From the NCBI GenBank assembly GCA_002837195.1, contig KZ478059.1, positions 1 through 64,000 of the forward strand: a stretch of 64,000 bases of DNA. Direction: 5' to 3'. Positions 1-8,348 of the stretch are shown here, piece by piece (position 1 is the first letter of the stretch; every line of letters starts with the position of its first letter). This DNA is from Enterobacterales bacterium CwR94 (GTDB taxonomy: Bacteria > Pseudomonadota > Gammaproteobacteria > Enterobacterales > Enterobacteriaceae). The notes under the pieces were generated by a model. It had not been told where the DNA came from. It made no database searches and saw nothing but the letters and a program-made list of their open reading frames with translations. The translations under genes were made by a program, and so were the position numbers.

Positions 1-1
1 T

Positions 2-373
2 GAAGAATCAGAAGGCGCAACAGTAATTCGGGAAGGCGTCGGGGTTTATCGCATTAAAAACGTGTTTGGGCTTAATTCGGACGCAGCCTGGGGTGGGATA
101 GATGGCGGTTTTGACATTCCGCAAGACCGTAACAAACAGCCGCTCATATGGCTGGACTACAGTGTTGATGCAGATGGCTCAGTAATAGTTGAAACTTTCC
201 ATCGCACACACCCAAATGCGCCTGCATTTGCCCGAAACATCATTGACGGTATCGATGAGGGGAAGCCAATTGATATCCCTGCCGATCAGTTCGTTTCCGT
301 CCGCGTTCAGATGCCAGAAGACAGTATTTGGAACATCAAGCAGAGAGAAATTTTAGAGGAACTCGAACAATAG
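2..373 (+). CDS. Phage tail fibre protein, C-terminal part (5' end outside window)
   Basis: The frame is open from the left edge, so only about 123 C-terminal residues are visible and the real start lies upstream; the GTG at 62 is an internal codon. From family memory, the sequence has the look of the C-terminal domain of lambdoid or P2-like tail-fibre and host-specificity proteins, with the run DAAWGGIDGG, then NKQPLIW and later FHRTHPNAPAFARN. Such domains lie at the distal end of side tail fibres. No other phage gene follows, so this is either the right edge of a prophage or a remnant. The domain assignment is by recognition only; a search of the whole protein would be needed to name the phage type. 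Confidence 0.7.
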   Translation, partial: EESEGATVIREGVGVYRIKNVFGLNSDAAWGGIDGGFDIPQDRNKQPLIWLDYSVDADGSVIVETFHRTHPNAPAFARNIIDGIDEGKPIDIPADQFVSVRVQMPEDSIWNIKQREILEELEQ

Positions 374-716
374 CCATCTTCCTGACATGTGACCAGCATG
401 GATGCTGGTTAACGGCGTCACCTTTGGTAAACAGTTTGCCATTGGTGATACCGGGATCGGGGTGGTGACCAAACTGCTAAAAATAGCCTCTTTTCATAGG
501 CTTTTCATAGTGTTGGGGTGGTGCCCAAATGGCGATCGTAAAAGGCTGAAGATCCGCGAGGGGATTAAAAAAACATAGCATCAATACCGGGCGTCACCGC
601 AAATCACCTAGCAACTGTCTGAATCATAAAACATCCTGTCAAGACCTCGTTTTACCGTTTTTGTCGCGCCAGTTTTCATGCAGTCAGTAAGCATAGATAT
701 AATTTCTGATGACCTG
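374..716. other. Intergenic prophage-edge region, no convincing gene
   Basis: This 343-base stretch separates the tail-fibre end from the minus-strand cassette. It holds one plus-strand frame of 58 codons (402-578, ATGCTGGTT start) whose product begins MLVNGVTFGKQF; it has no good ribosome binding site and may be a decayed gene fragment. I see no tRNA, integrase or obvious attachment core here, although a prophage end would be expected to have one. Confidence 0.4.
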
Positions 717-1535
717 TTAAACTCTGTTTCTTCCATACTTTCGCTTAGCTTTTCTGTTAGTTACTGGCTTAGGCTCACGGTTGTTATCAACTTGTTCATG
801 AATGTCCATGTTGAACCATGACGCGTGCGACACTTCGCTAAGTGGAAAAATCACGCTGGTATCAACCTCTTCAAGGTCATTATAATCGTTAGAAAAAAGC
901 ACTCTAAGTGTATCTTTATCCCGATAGCCCGACATAATTGGACTTATTGAAATTTCGAGGTTTGGGCCTTGCTTTTCGTTAGGTTCGCTTATCATATTTA
1001 CTGTGCCAACATAGACCTTTCTACATTTTAGGCTCACCAGTACAAGCCTGTCTTCGGTCGCGGAATCGAAAAAAAGCTGACCAAGCGAACCATCAGAGAG
1101 AAGTCTTCCAAGCTCATTTAGCCTAATAACTTGCTTGGAAAAGTTGATGCTTTCTTCATCTTTTGTTTCGTGGGTGATCAACCATGCGGCAATGTAGAGA
1201 CGAAGCCGACAGTATTGCAACCATAGCCATGCAAGACCTACGGTCGTCACCGAAAGAAGTATTAGCCAAGAGGTAATACGGTTTTCTTTTGGATCTGAGC
1301 TGCCATCGATGAGGTGAGATAGCCATGTAGCGAAAGTTAAGCTGGGGCAGATAAATTTGATTGTGTAGGCTGCTACGATAGCAGCAAGGCATGAATAAAA
1401 GCCATACGTGGCCACCTTCATGTAAAGAAGTTGACCATCGTATCGGTGCAAGCGGAAAAAAAGTCTAATGTTATGAGGTGATGAAACTAACAGTGAACCA
1501 CTGACGAGCAACGGTATGATTAGTAATGCAAACAT
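717..1535 (-). CDS. Uncharacterised membrane protein with C-terminal cytoplasmic domain
   Basis: A 272-residue protein that I cannot assign to a named family. Three hydrophobic stretches are visible: residues about 1-18, 40-65 and 88-118. After these comes a soluble region. Residues about 160-215 contain LVSLKCRKVYVGTV and later ISPIMSGYRDKDTLRVLFSNDY, which resembles a small beta-barrel module I recall in hypothetical membrane proteins that read VYVG, then SGYRD, then a terminal TDY. The C-terminus is rich in Lys and Arg. It lies 3 bases downstream of the 82-residue gene at 1539-1787 in the same direction, so the two form one transcription unit. Position next to a phage gene suggests cargo (a moron or defence gene), but that is inference. 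Confidence 0.6.
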   Translation of the reverse strand: MFALLIIPLLVSGSLLVSSPHNIRLFFRLHRYDGQLLYMKVATYGFYSCLAAIVAAYTIKFICPSLTFATWLSHLIDGSSDPKENRITSWLILLSVTTVGLAWLWLQYCRLRLYIAAWLITHETKDEESINFSKQVIRLNELGRLLSDGSLGQLFFDSATEDRLVLVSLKCRKVYVGTVNMISEPNEKQGPNLEISISPIMSGYRDKDTLRVLFSNDYNDLEEVDTSVIFPLSEVSHASWFNMDIHEQVDNNREPKPVTNRKAKRKYGRNRV

Positions 1536-1538
1536 TAG

Positions 1539-1787
1539 TTATTCGTCGCTATCCTTTGAGTTGGCTTTTGCATCTGCTACGGCTTTTGCATCCTGTTCGA
1601 TAAATTTCCGTGCGGCCTTTCTCAGTCGCTCTATTTTTTCAGGATCCGCAGCAGAATCAACAACTACAGCACCACGACCAACAACTTTTATGTTCTTCAC
1701 ACCGGACTTGTTTAAGCGATCTGCCATGGCTTGTCCGCCCTTAACAAAACCACTTAAACCAAACATCTTCATGACTAATTCTGACAT
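1539..1787 (-). CDS. Small hypothetical protein, first gene of two-gene cassette
   Basis: An 82-residue protein, not recognised. It starts MSELVMKMFGL and is preceded by a strong ribosome binding site (AAGGAGG on the minus strand near 1792-1799), which supports a real gene. The centre (KNIKVVGRGAVVVDSA) could form a short beta hairpin, and the C-terminal 35 residues are highly charged and Ala/Lys-rich, probably helical. It has no signal peptide. The downstream membrane-protein gene begins 3 bases after its stop, so the pair is probably co-translated and may work together at the inner membrane. No function should be assumed. Confidence 0.6.
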   Translation of the reverse strand: MSELVMKMFGLSGFVKGGQAMADRLNKSGVKNIKVVGRGAVVVDSAADPEKIERLRKAARKFIEQDAKAVADAKANSKDSDE

Positions 1788-2324
1788 AAAGACCTCCTTT
1801 TGTAGACCTCAAAAGTTCCCTTTGAGATTCTTTAACCCCACATTAATGAGGGCGCGGGATTCTAGCATAATCTATATCGCAGATAAAAGTAGTCAGATTA
1901 TGTAACTTTGACCTTACGCGAATAGTCAAGTTCACTTCTACCATAGTTGCCCACCATGTAGGTTGGCAACACAAAAAGTGCGACCCGAGAGTTCAGTATC
2001 GGCTATCTCCCAAGTGAAGATTGTGAATTTTAAGTGATCTGAATTTCCTGAGTGGATATTTTTTCATACTTTTCAGTAGATTACTGTGGTTTCCAAATGG
2101 CTGTTTACTGGAGTTTTTACTGAGTACATAAATTAGTACAAAAGTGAAGTTGATGATTAAATTTGTACTTTAATATCAATGTATTAAATCTCGAGTTTCG
2201 AAGTCGTAAAACAAATATGTGGGCTGGGCTTTTTCTTTCACCGCAAGTCATCCTGATACGTTACCGATTTATCTTGCGTACAGGGTACACCGAACCGCCA
2301 AACCAGCAAAATCGTGCCAGGCTT
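1788..2324. other. Intergenic, AT-rich junction between accessory DNA and osmC
   Basis: Apart from the promoter at 1859-1887 I see no gene here. The base composition is AT-rich compared with the genes to the right, as is common at the edge of acquired DNA. Short open frames reading into osmC from 2163 and 2219 lack ribosome binding sites and do not resemble proteins. Confidence 0.4.
1859..1887 (-). promoter_or_regulatory. Predicted sigma-70 promoter for the two-gene cassette
   Basis: On the minus strand there is a -10 TAGAAT (1859-1864) preceded by TGC, an extended -10. A 17-base spacer leads to a weak -35 TTTATC (1882-1887). It points at the start of the 82-residue gene about 70 bases downstream. 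The -35 is poor, so the call rests mainly on the extended -10 and spacing. Confidence 0.4.
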
Positions 2325-2331
2325 CTATACT
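2325..2331 (+). promoter_or_regulatory. Sigma-S-type -10 element of osmC
   Basis: The heptamer CTATACT followed by TA matches the consensus -10 used by RpoS (CTATACT). It ends 31 bases before the osmC start codon. osmC of E. coli is a classic RpoS and osmotic-stress target, so the match is in the expected place. No convincing -35 is seen, which is normal for sigma-S promoters. Confidence 0.5.
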
Positions 2332-2362
2332 TATTCTTTCCGCAACCAAACAGGAGTTCATG

Positions 2363-2794
2363 ATGGCGATTCACAACAAAGGATCAGCACACTGGAAAGG
2401 GGACATCAAAGGCGAGGGGACCGTTTCAACAGGCAGTGGTGCGTTGCGCGAACAGCCCTATGGCTTTGGCACCCGCTTTGAGGGCAAGCCTGGTACCAAT
2501 CCTGAAGAATTGATTGGCGCGGCACACGCAGCCTGCTTTTCCATGGCGCTGTCGCTGTTTTTGAAAGAGCAGGGCGGGTACACGGCCGACAGTATTGCTA
2601 CCACGGCAGATGTCCTGCTGGAGAAAAAAGGTGACGGCTTTGCGATTACCCGTATCGCGCTCACCAGTGACGTCACGGTGCCGGGTGCGGATAAACAGAA
2701 GTTTGATGGCATCATTCAGGCCGCGAAAGCCAATTGTCCGGTCTCACAGGTGCTCAATGCTGAAATAACCCTCGCTTACACGCTACACACCTGA
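2363..2794 (+). CDS. osmC: Organic hydroperoxide reductase OsmC
   Basis: A 143-residue thiol peroxidase that reduces organic hydroperoxides in the cytoplasm, the same length as E. coli OsmC. The two redox cysteines are visible: Cys58 in GAAHAACFSMAL and Cys125 in KANCPVSQV. The TNPEELIGAAHAAC run is a family signature. Of two adjacent ATG codons (2360 and 2363), the second is chosen because it lies 6 bases from AGGAG and gives MAIHNKG, matching the family N-terminus; a longer frame from 2219 has no support. It is probably a single-gene unit, flanked by a sigma-S-type promoter and a hairpin at 2803-2823. Ordinary backbone gene. Confidence 0.95.
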   Translation: MAIHNKGSAHWKGDIKGEGTVSTGSGALREQPYGFGTRFEGKPGTNPEELIGAAHAACFSMALSLFLKEQGGYTADSIATTADVLLEKKGDGFAITRIALTSDVTVPGADKQKFDGIIQAAKANCPVSQVLNAEITLAYTLHT

Positions 2795-2802
2795 TGTTCT
2801 GC

Positions 2803-2823
2803 GGTGCGCCAACCCGGCGCACC
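2803..2823 (+). terminator. Hairpin after osmC, probable terminator
   Basis: Eight-base perfect stem GGTGCGCC/GGCGCACC with a 5-base loop, 9 bases after the osmC stop. The tail is only moderately T-rich (TTACACATTT), so termination strength is uncertain. Confidence 0.5.
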
Positions 2824-2912
2824 TTACACATTTCCTTGCAATTCGCTCATACACTGACGCGCACATTTCCGTACAACAATGGCTGATTTTTCAATGTATT
2901 GAGGATATAGCC

Positions 2913-4079
2913 TTGCAACAGCGTCAGCGTTTATGCCTTTCTGTTCTGTTTCTGAGTCTCGCGGCCACCGCCGATCCCGTTAATCTCACTTATCCTCTGA
3001 ACCCGCCCGTTATTGATGCGGCTTCCTGGGTCTTAATGGACGCGACGACAGGACAAATTCTCACGCAAGGCAATGCTGATGCACGCCGCAATCCTGCCAG
3101 TCTGACCAAGCTAATGACCGGCTACGTGGTCGATCGCGCCATCGATCATGGCAAAATCACACGCGATGATGTCGTGACCGTCGGGCGTGATGCCTGGGGG
3201 GCGGGCGATCCGGTTTTCAAAGGCTCTTCGCTGATGTTTCTCAAGCCTGGGGATAAGGTCACCGTGCGCGACCTCAGTCGGGGTGTGATTATTGATTCAG
3301 GCAATGATGCCTGTGTTGCGTTGGCGGATTATGTGGCGGGCAGCCAGGCCAACTTTGTGGGATTAATGAATGACTATGTGCAAAAGCTGGGGCTGAAAAA
3401 CACCCATTTTGAAACCGTGCATGGTCTTGATGCGCCGGGCCAGTACACGACCGCACGCGATTTGGCCATGCTGTCGCGCGCCATTATCGCCGGGGAGCCC
3501 GATTTCTATCAGATGTACAGTGAAAAAAGCCTGACGTGGAACGGCATCACGCAGCAAAATCGTAACGGATTGTTGTGGGACAAAACCTTAAAGATTGATG
3601 GATTAAAGACCGGTCATACGGAAAGCGCAGGATTTAACATTATTGCCTCCAGCCTCGATGGTCAGCGTCGCTTAATCGCGGTGATCATGGGCGGCAAAAG
3701 CAGCAAGGGACGCGAAGTGGAAGCGCGTAAGCTGCTGGTGTGGGGACAGGCACATTTTGATACTGTGCAGTTGCTCCACAAAGGCAAAGCCATTGGTCAG
3801 GAAACCGTGTGGTACGGCAACCCCCATCAGGTGGACGTGGGGGCAAGTGAAGATATTACCCTCGCGATCCCAAAAGATGAGATGCAGAAGATCAAAGCTA
3901 AGTACGTCATCGACCGTCCTATCCTGCAAGCACCGCTGGCGGCCCATCAGCCGGTGGGCAAAATCGAGCTCTATGACAATGACCAACCGCTGGCAACCTA
4001 TCCGCTTGTCACCCTCAAGGCGGTGGAACAGGGCGGTATTGTCACGCGTATCAAAGACTATCTACACTTAACACTGTAA
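2913..4079 (+). CDS. dacD: D-alanyl-D-alanine carboxypeptidase DacD (PBP6b)
   Basis: A low-molecular-mass penicillin-binding protein that removes the terminal D-Ala from peptidoglycan pentapeptides in the periplasm. It has 388 residues, equal to E. coli DacD. All three serine-enzyme motifs are present: SLTK (63-66, catalytic Ser63), SGN (129-131) and KTG (232-234). A signal peptide covers about residues 1-20, and the C-terminal amphipathic stretch (residues about 370-388) would anchor it to the membrane. The start is a TTG at 2913, 8 bases after GAGG; no nearer ATG gives the signal peptide. The sequence follows DacD rather than DacA or DacC, and the next gene is sbmC, as in E. coli, which supports the orthology. 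Confidence 0.93.
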   Translation: MQQRQRLCLSVLFLSLAATADPVNLTYPLNPPVIDAASWVLMDATTGQILTQGNADARRNPASLTKLMTGYVVDRAIDHGKITRDDVVTVGRDAWGAGDPVFKGSSLMFLKPGDKVTVRDLSRGVIIDSGNDACVALADYVAGSQANFVGLMNDYVQKLGLKNTHFETVHGLDAPGQYTTARDLAMLSRAIIAGEPDFYQMYSEKSLTWNGITQQNRNGLLWDKTLKIDGLKTGHTESAGFNIIASSLDGQRRLIAVIMGGKSSKGREVEARKLLVWGQAHFDTVQLLHKGKAIGQETVWYGNPHQVDVGASEDITLAIPKDEMQKIKAKYVIDRPILQAPLAAHQPVGKIELYDNDQPLATYPLVTLKAVEQGGIVTRIKDYLHLTL

Positions 4080-4100
4080 TTCACCTGATGAGGAGCAAGG

Positions 4101-4562
4101 ATGAGCATCACAATCGAACAGCGTAAAGCGCGCCAGTTAGTGGGGTTTCGTCTGACTGGGCCCTGGGAAAACACCGTTGCAGAAGGGTTCACTCAGCTGG
4201 TGGCCTGGACGCAGAAGCACGAGATTTCCGGTGACTGGATGGCGGTATACTACGGCAATCCCAATGTGACACCGGCCAACGAGTTAATGGTTGAAACGGT
4301 GATTGGCGTGCCGGATGGCTTCGTGCTGCCCGCAGAGAGCAGTGAGGCACAGTTATTCACGTTGCCCGCGGGCCACTATGCGGTGCAGCAGGTACATGTA
4401 TCGGGAACGGATTTTGCGAAACCCTGGATTGATTTTTTCCAGCAATTACCGGCAACGGGCTATGTGCCGACAGGTGGGCCCTGTTTTGATCACTATTTAA
4501 ATGACGGTACCGAGACGCAGGAGTGGGATATTCTCATGGCGGTACAGGTACAAAAAGCCTGA
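4101..4562 (+). CDS. sbmC: DNA gyrase inhibitor SbmC (GyrI)
   Basis: A 153-residue GyrI-like protein of the SOUL/AraC-effector-binding fold, close to the E. coli length of 157. In E. coli it binds gyrase and protects against microcin B17 and other gyrase poisons, and is induced by SOS. Family features seen are GFRLTGPW near the N-terminus, WMAVYYGNPNVTPA and the C-terminal PCFDHYLNDG. It has a clear ribosome binding site (GAGGAGC) and follows dacD by 21 bases, the E. coli order. In E. coli the next gene would be yeeA; here a dehydrogenase operon on the opposite strand intervenes. No LexA site was recognised upstream. Confidence 0.9.
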   Translation: MSITIEQRKARQLVGFRLTGPWENTVAEGFTQLVAWTQKHEISGDWMAVYYGNPNVTPANELMVETVIGVPDGFVLPAESSEAQLFTLPAGHYAVQQVHVSGTDFAKPWIDFFQQLPATGYVPTGGPCFDHYLNDGTETQEWDILMAVQVQKA

Positions 4563-4568
4563 TAAAAG

Positions 4569-4594
4569 GCCCCTCGCCGTCATACGCGAGGGGC
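4569..4594. terminator. Bidirectional terminator between sbmC and cytochrome gene
   Basis: Nine-base perfect stem GCCCCTCGC/GCGAGGGGC with an 8-base loop between two convergent genes. On the minus strand it is followed by CTTTTAT, on the plus strand by a weak tail, so it probably works best for the dehydrogenase operon. Confidence 0.6.
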
Positions 4595-4600
4595 TAACGG

Positions 4601-5827
4601 TTATTTACGTAACGTTTCGTGCATCTCTTTCACATCACTGGCACTGACCGGTGATGCGGCATTACCCCAGCTGTTGCGAATATAGGTCAGCACATCTGCA
4701 ATCTCATCGTCGCTTAGCGTCCCTGCAAAAGCGGGCATGGCGGGGGCGGTTGGACGCGCATCCGTATCGACACCGCGACTGCCGGCTAACACCACATGCA
4801 TCAATGAGCTGGCGTTGGGCGCATTGACCAGCGGATTATTGGCTAACTGTGGGAAAATCGCCTGCTCGCCCTGGCCTTTTGAGACATGACAAGCGGAACA
4901 GCGCGCTTCGTAGATTTGACTGCCGATCTTCATGCGCCGGTCTTCTGCCGCCAGTGCCGCAGGCCTGTCATCATTGGCCGGTTCACTCTGCTTCAGATAG
5001 GTCGCAACGGCTTTCAAATCGGCATCCGTCCAGTGCTGGGTCGAGTGTTTAACCGCATCAGCCATCGGCCCGGAGGCGATATCAAAGCGATTTACGCCGG
5101 TGCGCAGATAGGCAACGATATCGGCTTCACTCCATTTACCCAGTCCGGTGTGCTCGGCATGAGTAAGATTCGGCGCCCACCACTCCTCAACCACGGCGCC
5201 CTGCAGGAACTGGCCACTTTTATCGCCGCCCAGCACATTTTTCGGGGTGTGACAGGTACCGCAGTGCCCAAGTCCTTCCACCAGATACGCACCGCGATTC
5301 CAGTCGGCAGATTTGCTGCTATCGGGCACATATTCCCCTTTATCGAAGTTCAACCAGTTCCAGGCCAGCAGGCTGGTGCGAACATTGAACGGGAAGGGCA
5401 GTTGATTGCTATTGATTTCCTGATGTACCGGTTGCAGCGTTTGCAGATATGCCCACAGATCCTGATTATCTTTGCGCGATACCTTGGTATAAGCGGTAAA
5501 TGGCATGGCGCCATACAGCCGCTTGCCATCGTGCCCAACACCCTCTGTCATGGCGCGTTGGAAATCATCAAATGTCCAGCGGCCAATCCCTGTTTCCCTG
5601 TCGGGGGTAATATTTGCCCCGACCAGGGTGCCAAAGGGGGTGTTGATTTTTATGCCACCGGCGAAAGGTTTCGCCGGATCTGCCGTATGACAGGCGGTGC
5701 AGTCACCCAGCGTGGCGATGTAACGGCCACGCGCGATTTGGTCATATTCCGGCTGGGCTTGCGCCTGGGAAAGGCCGATTGCCGTCAACGCCAGCGCGCT
5801 TAATACAAAACTCTTTAGCGTCTTCAT
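4601..5827 (-). CDS. Gluconate 2-dehydrogenase-type cytochrome c subunit
   Basis: A 408-residue triple-haem cytochrome c that passes electrons from the periplasmic flavoprotein to ubiquinone. The three CxxCH motifs are at 43-47 (CTACH), 189-193 (CGTCH) and 310-314 (CSACH). A signal peptide is clear, ending near residue 24 (QAQA). The family serves membrane-bound gluconate, 2-ketogluconate, sorbitol and related dehydrogenases of Erwinia, Pantoea and acetic acid bacteria. It is the last gene of a three-gene operon, and its ATG overlaps the flavoprotein stop by 4 bases (ATGA). The family is certain. The substrate is not readable from this subunit. Confidence 0.9.
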   Translation of the reverse strand: MKTLKSFVLSALALTAIGLSQAQAQPEYDQIARGRYIATLGDCTACHTADPAKPFAGGIKINTPFGTLVGANITPDRETGIGRWTFDDFQRAMTEGVGHDGKRLYGAMPFTAYTKVSRKDNQDLWAYLQTLQPVHQEINSNQLPFPFNVRTSLLAWNWLNFDKGEYVPDSSKSADWNRGAYLVEGLGHCGTCHTPKNVLGGDKSGQFLQGAVVEEWWAPNLTHAEHTGLGKWSEADIVAYLRTGVNRFDIASGPMADAVKHSTQHWTDADLKAVATYLKQSEPANDDRPAALAAEDRRMKIGSQIYEARCSACHVSKGQGEQAIFPQLANNPLVNAPNASSLMHVVLAGSRGVDTDARPTAPAMPAFAGTLSDDEIADVLTYIRNSWGNAASPVSASDVKEMHETLRK

Positions 5828-7590
5828 GCGGTAATCATCTCCCCAGGGCGTTTCAGATAGTGGGTACGGATGGCATAGGCCGCTTTATAGGCCAGAGCAC
5901 CTACCGTGCCGGTTGGGTTATAGCCGGGGTTCTGTGGAAACGCGGAGGCACCTACCACAAACAGGTTCGGCATATCCCACACTTGCAGGTGCTTATTGAC
6001 GGAACTGGTGGCAGGGCTGGCGCCCATCACAAAGCCGCCAACCACGTGCGAAGACTGATAACTGTTATTGTTCCAGTGTCCGGTTCGCGGGCTTTTCACC
6101 ATCTGCGCGGGATTCATGGCTTTCGCAATTTCGGCCACTTTGTCGGTGCAATATTGCGCCATGCGCAGATCGTTCTGTGCAAAATCAAACGTAATACGCA
6201 GCAGTGGGCGGCCCAGTGGATCTTTGTAATTAGGATCTAACGACAAATAGTTGGTACGCGTGGTATAGCTGCTGGCCTCACAGCCAATCGACATCGTGCT
6301 GAGGTAGTGTTTTTTGGTGGCGTGTTTCCACTCACTGCCCCATTTTGGGGTGCCTGGCGGTACAGGACGGCTGTTGATGGGCGCGGCCCCGATGGGGGTC
6401 ACGCGAATGCTGCCGCCGCCGAAAAAGCCCAGCCCGGAGTGGTCAAAATTGTCATTGTTGAACTCATCAATCCCCATGCCCACGGCACCGGCGCCGATAA
6501 AGGGATTGAAGTTTTTGTCATCAAAGAACAATTGCACGTTATTGGCGGTTTGGTAGGCGTAATTGCGCCCCGTGGTTCCCTGATTGGTGAGAGGATCGTA
6601 AGGGATTCCCACGCCAGAAAGCAGCATCAGGCGAACGTTTTCGAAGGTGAACGCGGCGACAATCACCAGGTCAGCGGGTTGTTCCCAGGTATCGCCAGAG
6701 GAGTCGATATAGGTCACGCCAGTGGCACGCTTGCCGGTACTGTCTTTCAGCACCTCTAACACTTCACAACTGGTGTGTGCAGTGAAGTTCTCTTTCCGCA
6801 TCAAAGCAGGCAACACGGTGGTGATGGCACTGGCCTTCGAGTAGTTTGCACAGCCGTAATTGGTACAATACCCGCAGAAGGTGCAGGGGCCCATCGTGAC
6901 ACCCAGTGGGTTAGTGTAGGCTTCTGACACCAGTGAGGAGGGGACGGCAAACGGCTTATAGCCCATGTTTTTAGCCGCTTCGGCGAACAGCGTGGGGCCA
7001 TAAGGCTGACGCAGCGGTGCAGTCGGGTACTCACCCGAGCGTGCACCTTCAAAAGGGTTGCCACCCTCTTGCAGCGTCCCGTGCAAATTACCGGCTTTGC
7101 CCGAGGTGCCCGCCAGCCGCTCAAACGCCATATAGTGCGGTTCCATCTCTTCCCAGCTGGTGCCCCAGTCCTGGAGCACCAGTTCTTCTGGCATGGCGGC
7201 TTTGCCATATTTTTCCGTCAGATGGGTTTTTAGCTTAAATTCTTCCGGCTGAAAGCGGAAGGTGATGCCAGCCCAGTGGTTGCCCGCGCCACCTATGCCA
7301 TTACCGGGGTGAAAGGAGCCCCAGGTGCGCATCGGTAACGCCGTTTCGGACGGGTTGTTACGCATGGTGCAGGTGTTTTGTCGCGTGCGTAGCATCAGTT
7401 CCTGGCGCTGGTTATAGCGCAACTCATCGGTCACGGTAGCCACGTTGAAATCGCGTGCGGTGTCACGCCACGGACCACGCTCAATGCCCACCACATTCAG
7501 GCCTTCTTGCGCCAGCTCCCACGCAATAATGGAACCCGCCCAGCCGAGGCCCACGACCACGACGTCTGTTTTTGGAAGTTTCTTCGTCAT
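5824..7590 (-). CDS. Gluconate 2-dehydrogenase-type FAD subunit (GMC family)
   Basis: A 588-residue GMC flavoprotein that would oxidise gluconate, 2-ketogluconate or a similar sugar acid or polyol in the periplasm. The FAD-binding GLGWAG motif is at 14-19, HWAGITFR near 105, and the C-terminal active-site His and Asn lie in SSHVVGG and NPGYNPTG. Four cysteines at 236, 239, 242 and 247 (CTFCGYC then C) resemble the Fe-S cluster loop of FAD-glucose dehydrogenase. It has no signal peptide, so export would be by hitch-hiking on the Tat signal of the small subunit. I chose the ATG at 7590, 2 bases after the upstream stop and behind AAGG, over an ATG at 7611 that lacks a ribosome site. Substrate remains a guess. 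Confidence 0.88.
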   Translation of the reverse strand: MTKKLPKTDVVVVGLGWAGSIIAWELAQEGLNVVGIERGPWRDTARDFNVATVTDELRYNQRQELMLRTRQNTCTMRNNPSETALPMRTWGSFHPGNGIGGAGNHWAGITFRFQPEEFKLKTHLTEKYGKAAMPEELVLQDWGTSWEEMEPHYMAFERLAGTSGKAGNLHGTLQEGGNPFEGARSGEYPTAPLRQPYGPTLFAEAAKNMGYKPFAVPSSLVSEAYTNPLGVTMGPCTFCGYCTNYGCANYSKASAITTVLPALMRKENFTAHTSCEVLEVLKDSTGKRATGVTYIDSSGDTWEQPADLVIVAAFTFENVRLMLLSGVGIPYDPLTNQGTTGRNYAYQTANNVQLFFDDKNFNPFIGAGAVGMGIDEFNNDNFDHSGLGFFGGGSIRVTPIGAAPINSRPVPPGTPKWGSEWKHATKKHYLSTMSIGCEASSYTTRTNYLSLDPNYKDPLGRPLLRITFDFAQNDLRMAQYCTDKVAEIAKAMNPAQMVKSPRTGHWNNNSYQSSHVVGGFVMGASPATSSVNKHLQVWDMPNLFVVGASAFPQNPGYNPTGTVGALAYKAAYAIRTHYLKRPGEMITA

Positions 7591-7592
7591 GA

Positions 7593-8348
7593 TTACGCCT
7601 TGGTTTTCCATTGTGGCGAGCCATTAATGCTGATCGGCTCCAAATTCAACGTTTCGTTATGGCGTTCGATATAGTCGCGATAGTCATAACGTGCGCCGGG
7701 AAAACCCAGCATCTTCCACGAGACCATGTCACGGTTGCCGCCATAAATCGGATCGGCGAAAAAGCCTTCCATGGTATTGGCGAGGATCTGATCAAAGAAC
7801 AGTTTGGAATCGATTCCATCAAGGGCAATTTTTCCGCCTTCCAGATCTTTCAGCAGCAGATCCTGTTGTTCAGCGGTCAGCTGTGCAAAATTTTTATGCT
7901 CACGTTGTTGTACAAAAGCATTCAGCGCGGCAATCCCGAGACGGTAACGTTGGCGGGGCACCAGAGGAGACTGATCGCCTTGCGCAGGTGTGCCTTTTTC
8001 AAAAGGCCCTTCCATGTACAGACGCTCATAGGTGCCGTAAAAACCCTCCAGTTGACGGTCAATAAAGACGGCACAGCCAGCCTCTTTGCCGCCTACGCTC
8101 AAGTCATCGGCGGGGATCAGGCGATCAACAATCGCTTCAACCGTCGCGGCTTCGGCATCGGTAAAAAACAGCCAGCCCTGATTTTCAACGGTTTCAGGAG
8201 GATTGTCGGAGAAGGGGGACCATCCGGGGGGGCCTTTCAGCGTCACTGCGTTAGCGACACCGCCAATGCTTGCAGCAAGGGCGGCAGTCGACCAGGTCAA
8301 TACCTGACGGCGGCTGACGCCGGGCAGGGTTTTCGGTCTTTGGCGCAT
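7593..8348 (-). CDS. Gluconate 2-dehydrogenase-type small (gamma) subunit with Tat signal
   Basis: A 251-residue protein of the gluconate 2-dehydrogenase subunit 3 family, needed for folding and export of the FAD subunit. The N-terminus carries a twin-arginine signal (SRRQVLTW at 12-19, then an Ala-rich hydrophobic stretch to about residue 34). The mature part has the expected acidic, mostly helical composition with FFTDAEAATVEAIVDRLIP, typical of the family. It is the first gene of the three-gene operon; the flavoprotein ATG lies 2 bases after its stop. The order small subunit, FAD subunit, cytochrome is the usual one. The operon separates sbmC from yeeA, which are adjacent in E. coli, so it was probably inserted (or lost in E. 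coli). Confidence 0.87.
   Translation of the reverse strand: MRQRPKTLPGVSRRQVLTWSTAALAASIGGVANAVTLKGPPGWSPFSDNPPETVENQGWLFFTDAEAATVEAIVDRLIPADDLSVGGKEAGCAVFIDRQLEGFYGTYERLYMEGPFEKGTPAQGDQSPLVPRQRYRLGIAALNAFVQQREHKNFAQLTAEQQDLLLKDLEGGKIALDGIDSKLFFDQILANTMEGFFADPIYGGNRDMVSWKMLGFPGARYDYRDYIERHNETLNLEPISINGSPQWKTKA

Noticed and set aside
402..578. 58-residue frame after the tail-fibre end
   Set aside because: No ribosome site and no family match; kept only as a note in the intergenic entry.
2219..2362. In-frame N-terminal extension of osmC
   Set aside because: It has no ribosome site, passes through the promoter and does not match the family; the ATG at 2363 gives the known 143-residue length.
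4886..5803. Long plus-strand frame opposite the cytochrome gene
   Set aside because: Antisense shadow of the triple-haem cytochrome, whose motifs and signal peptide are clear.
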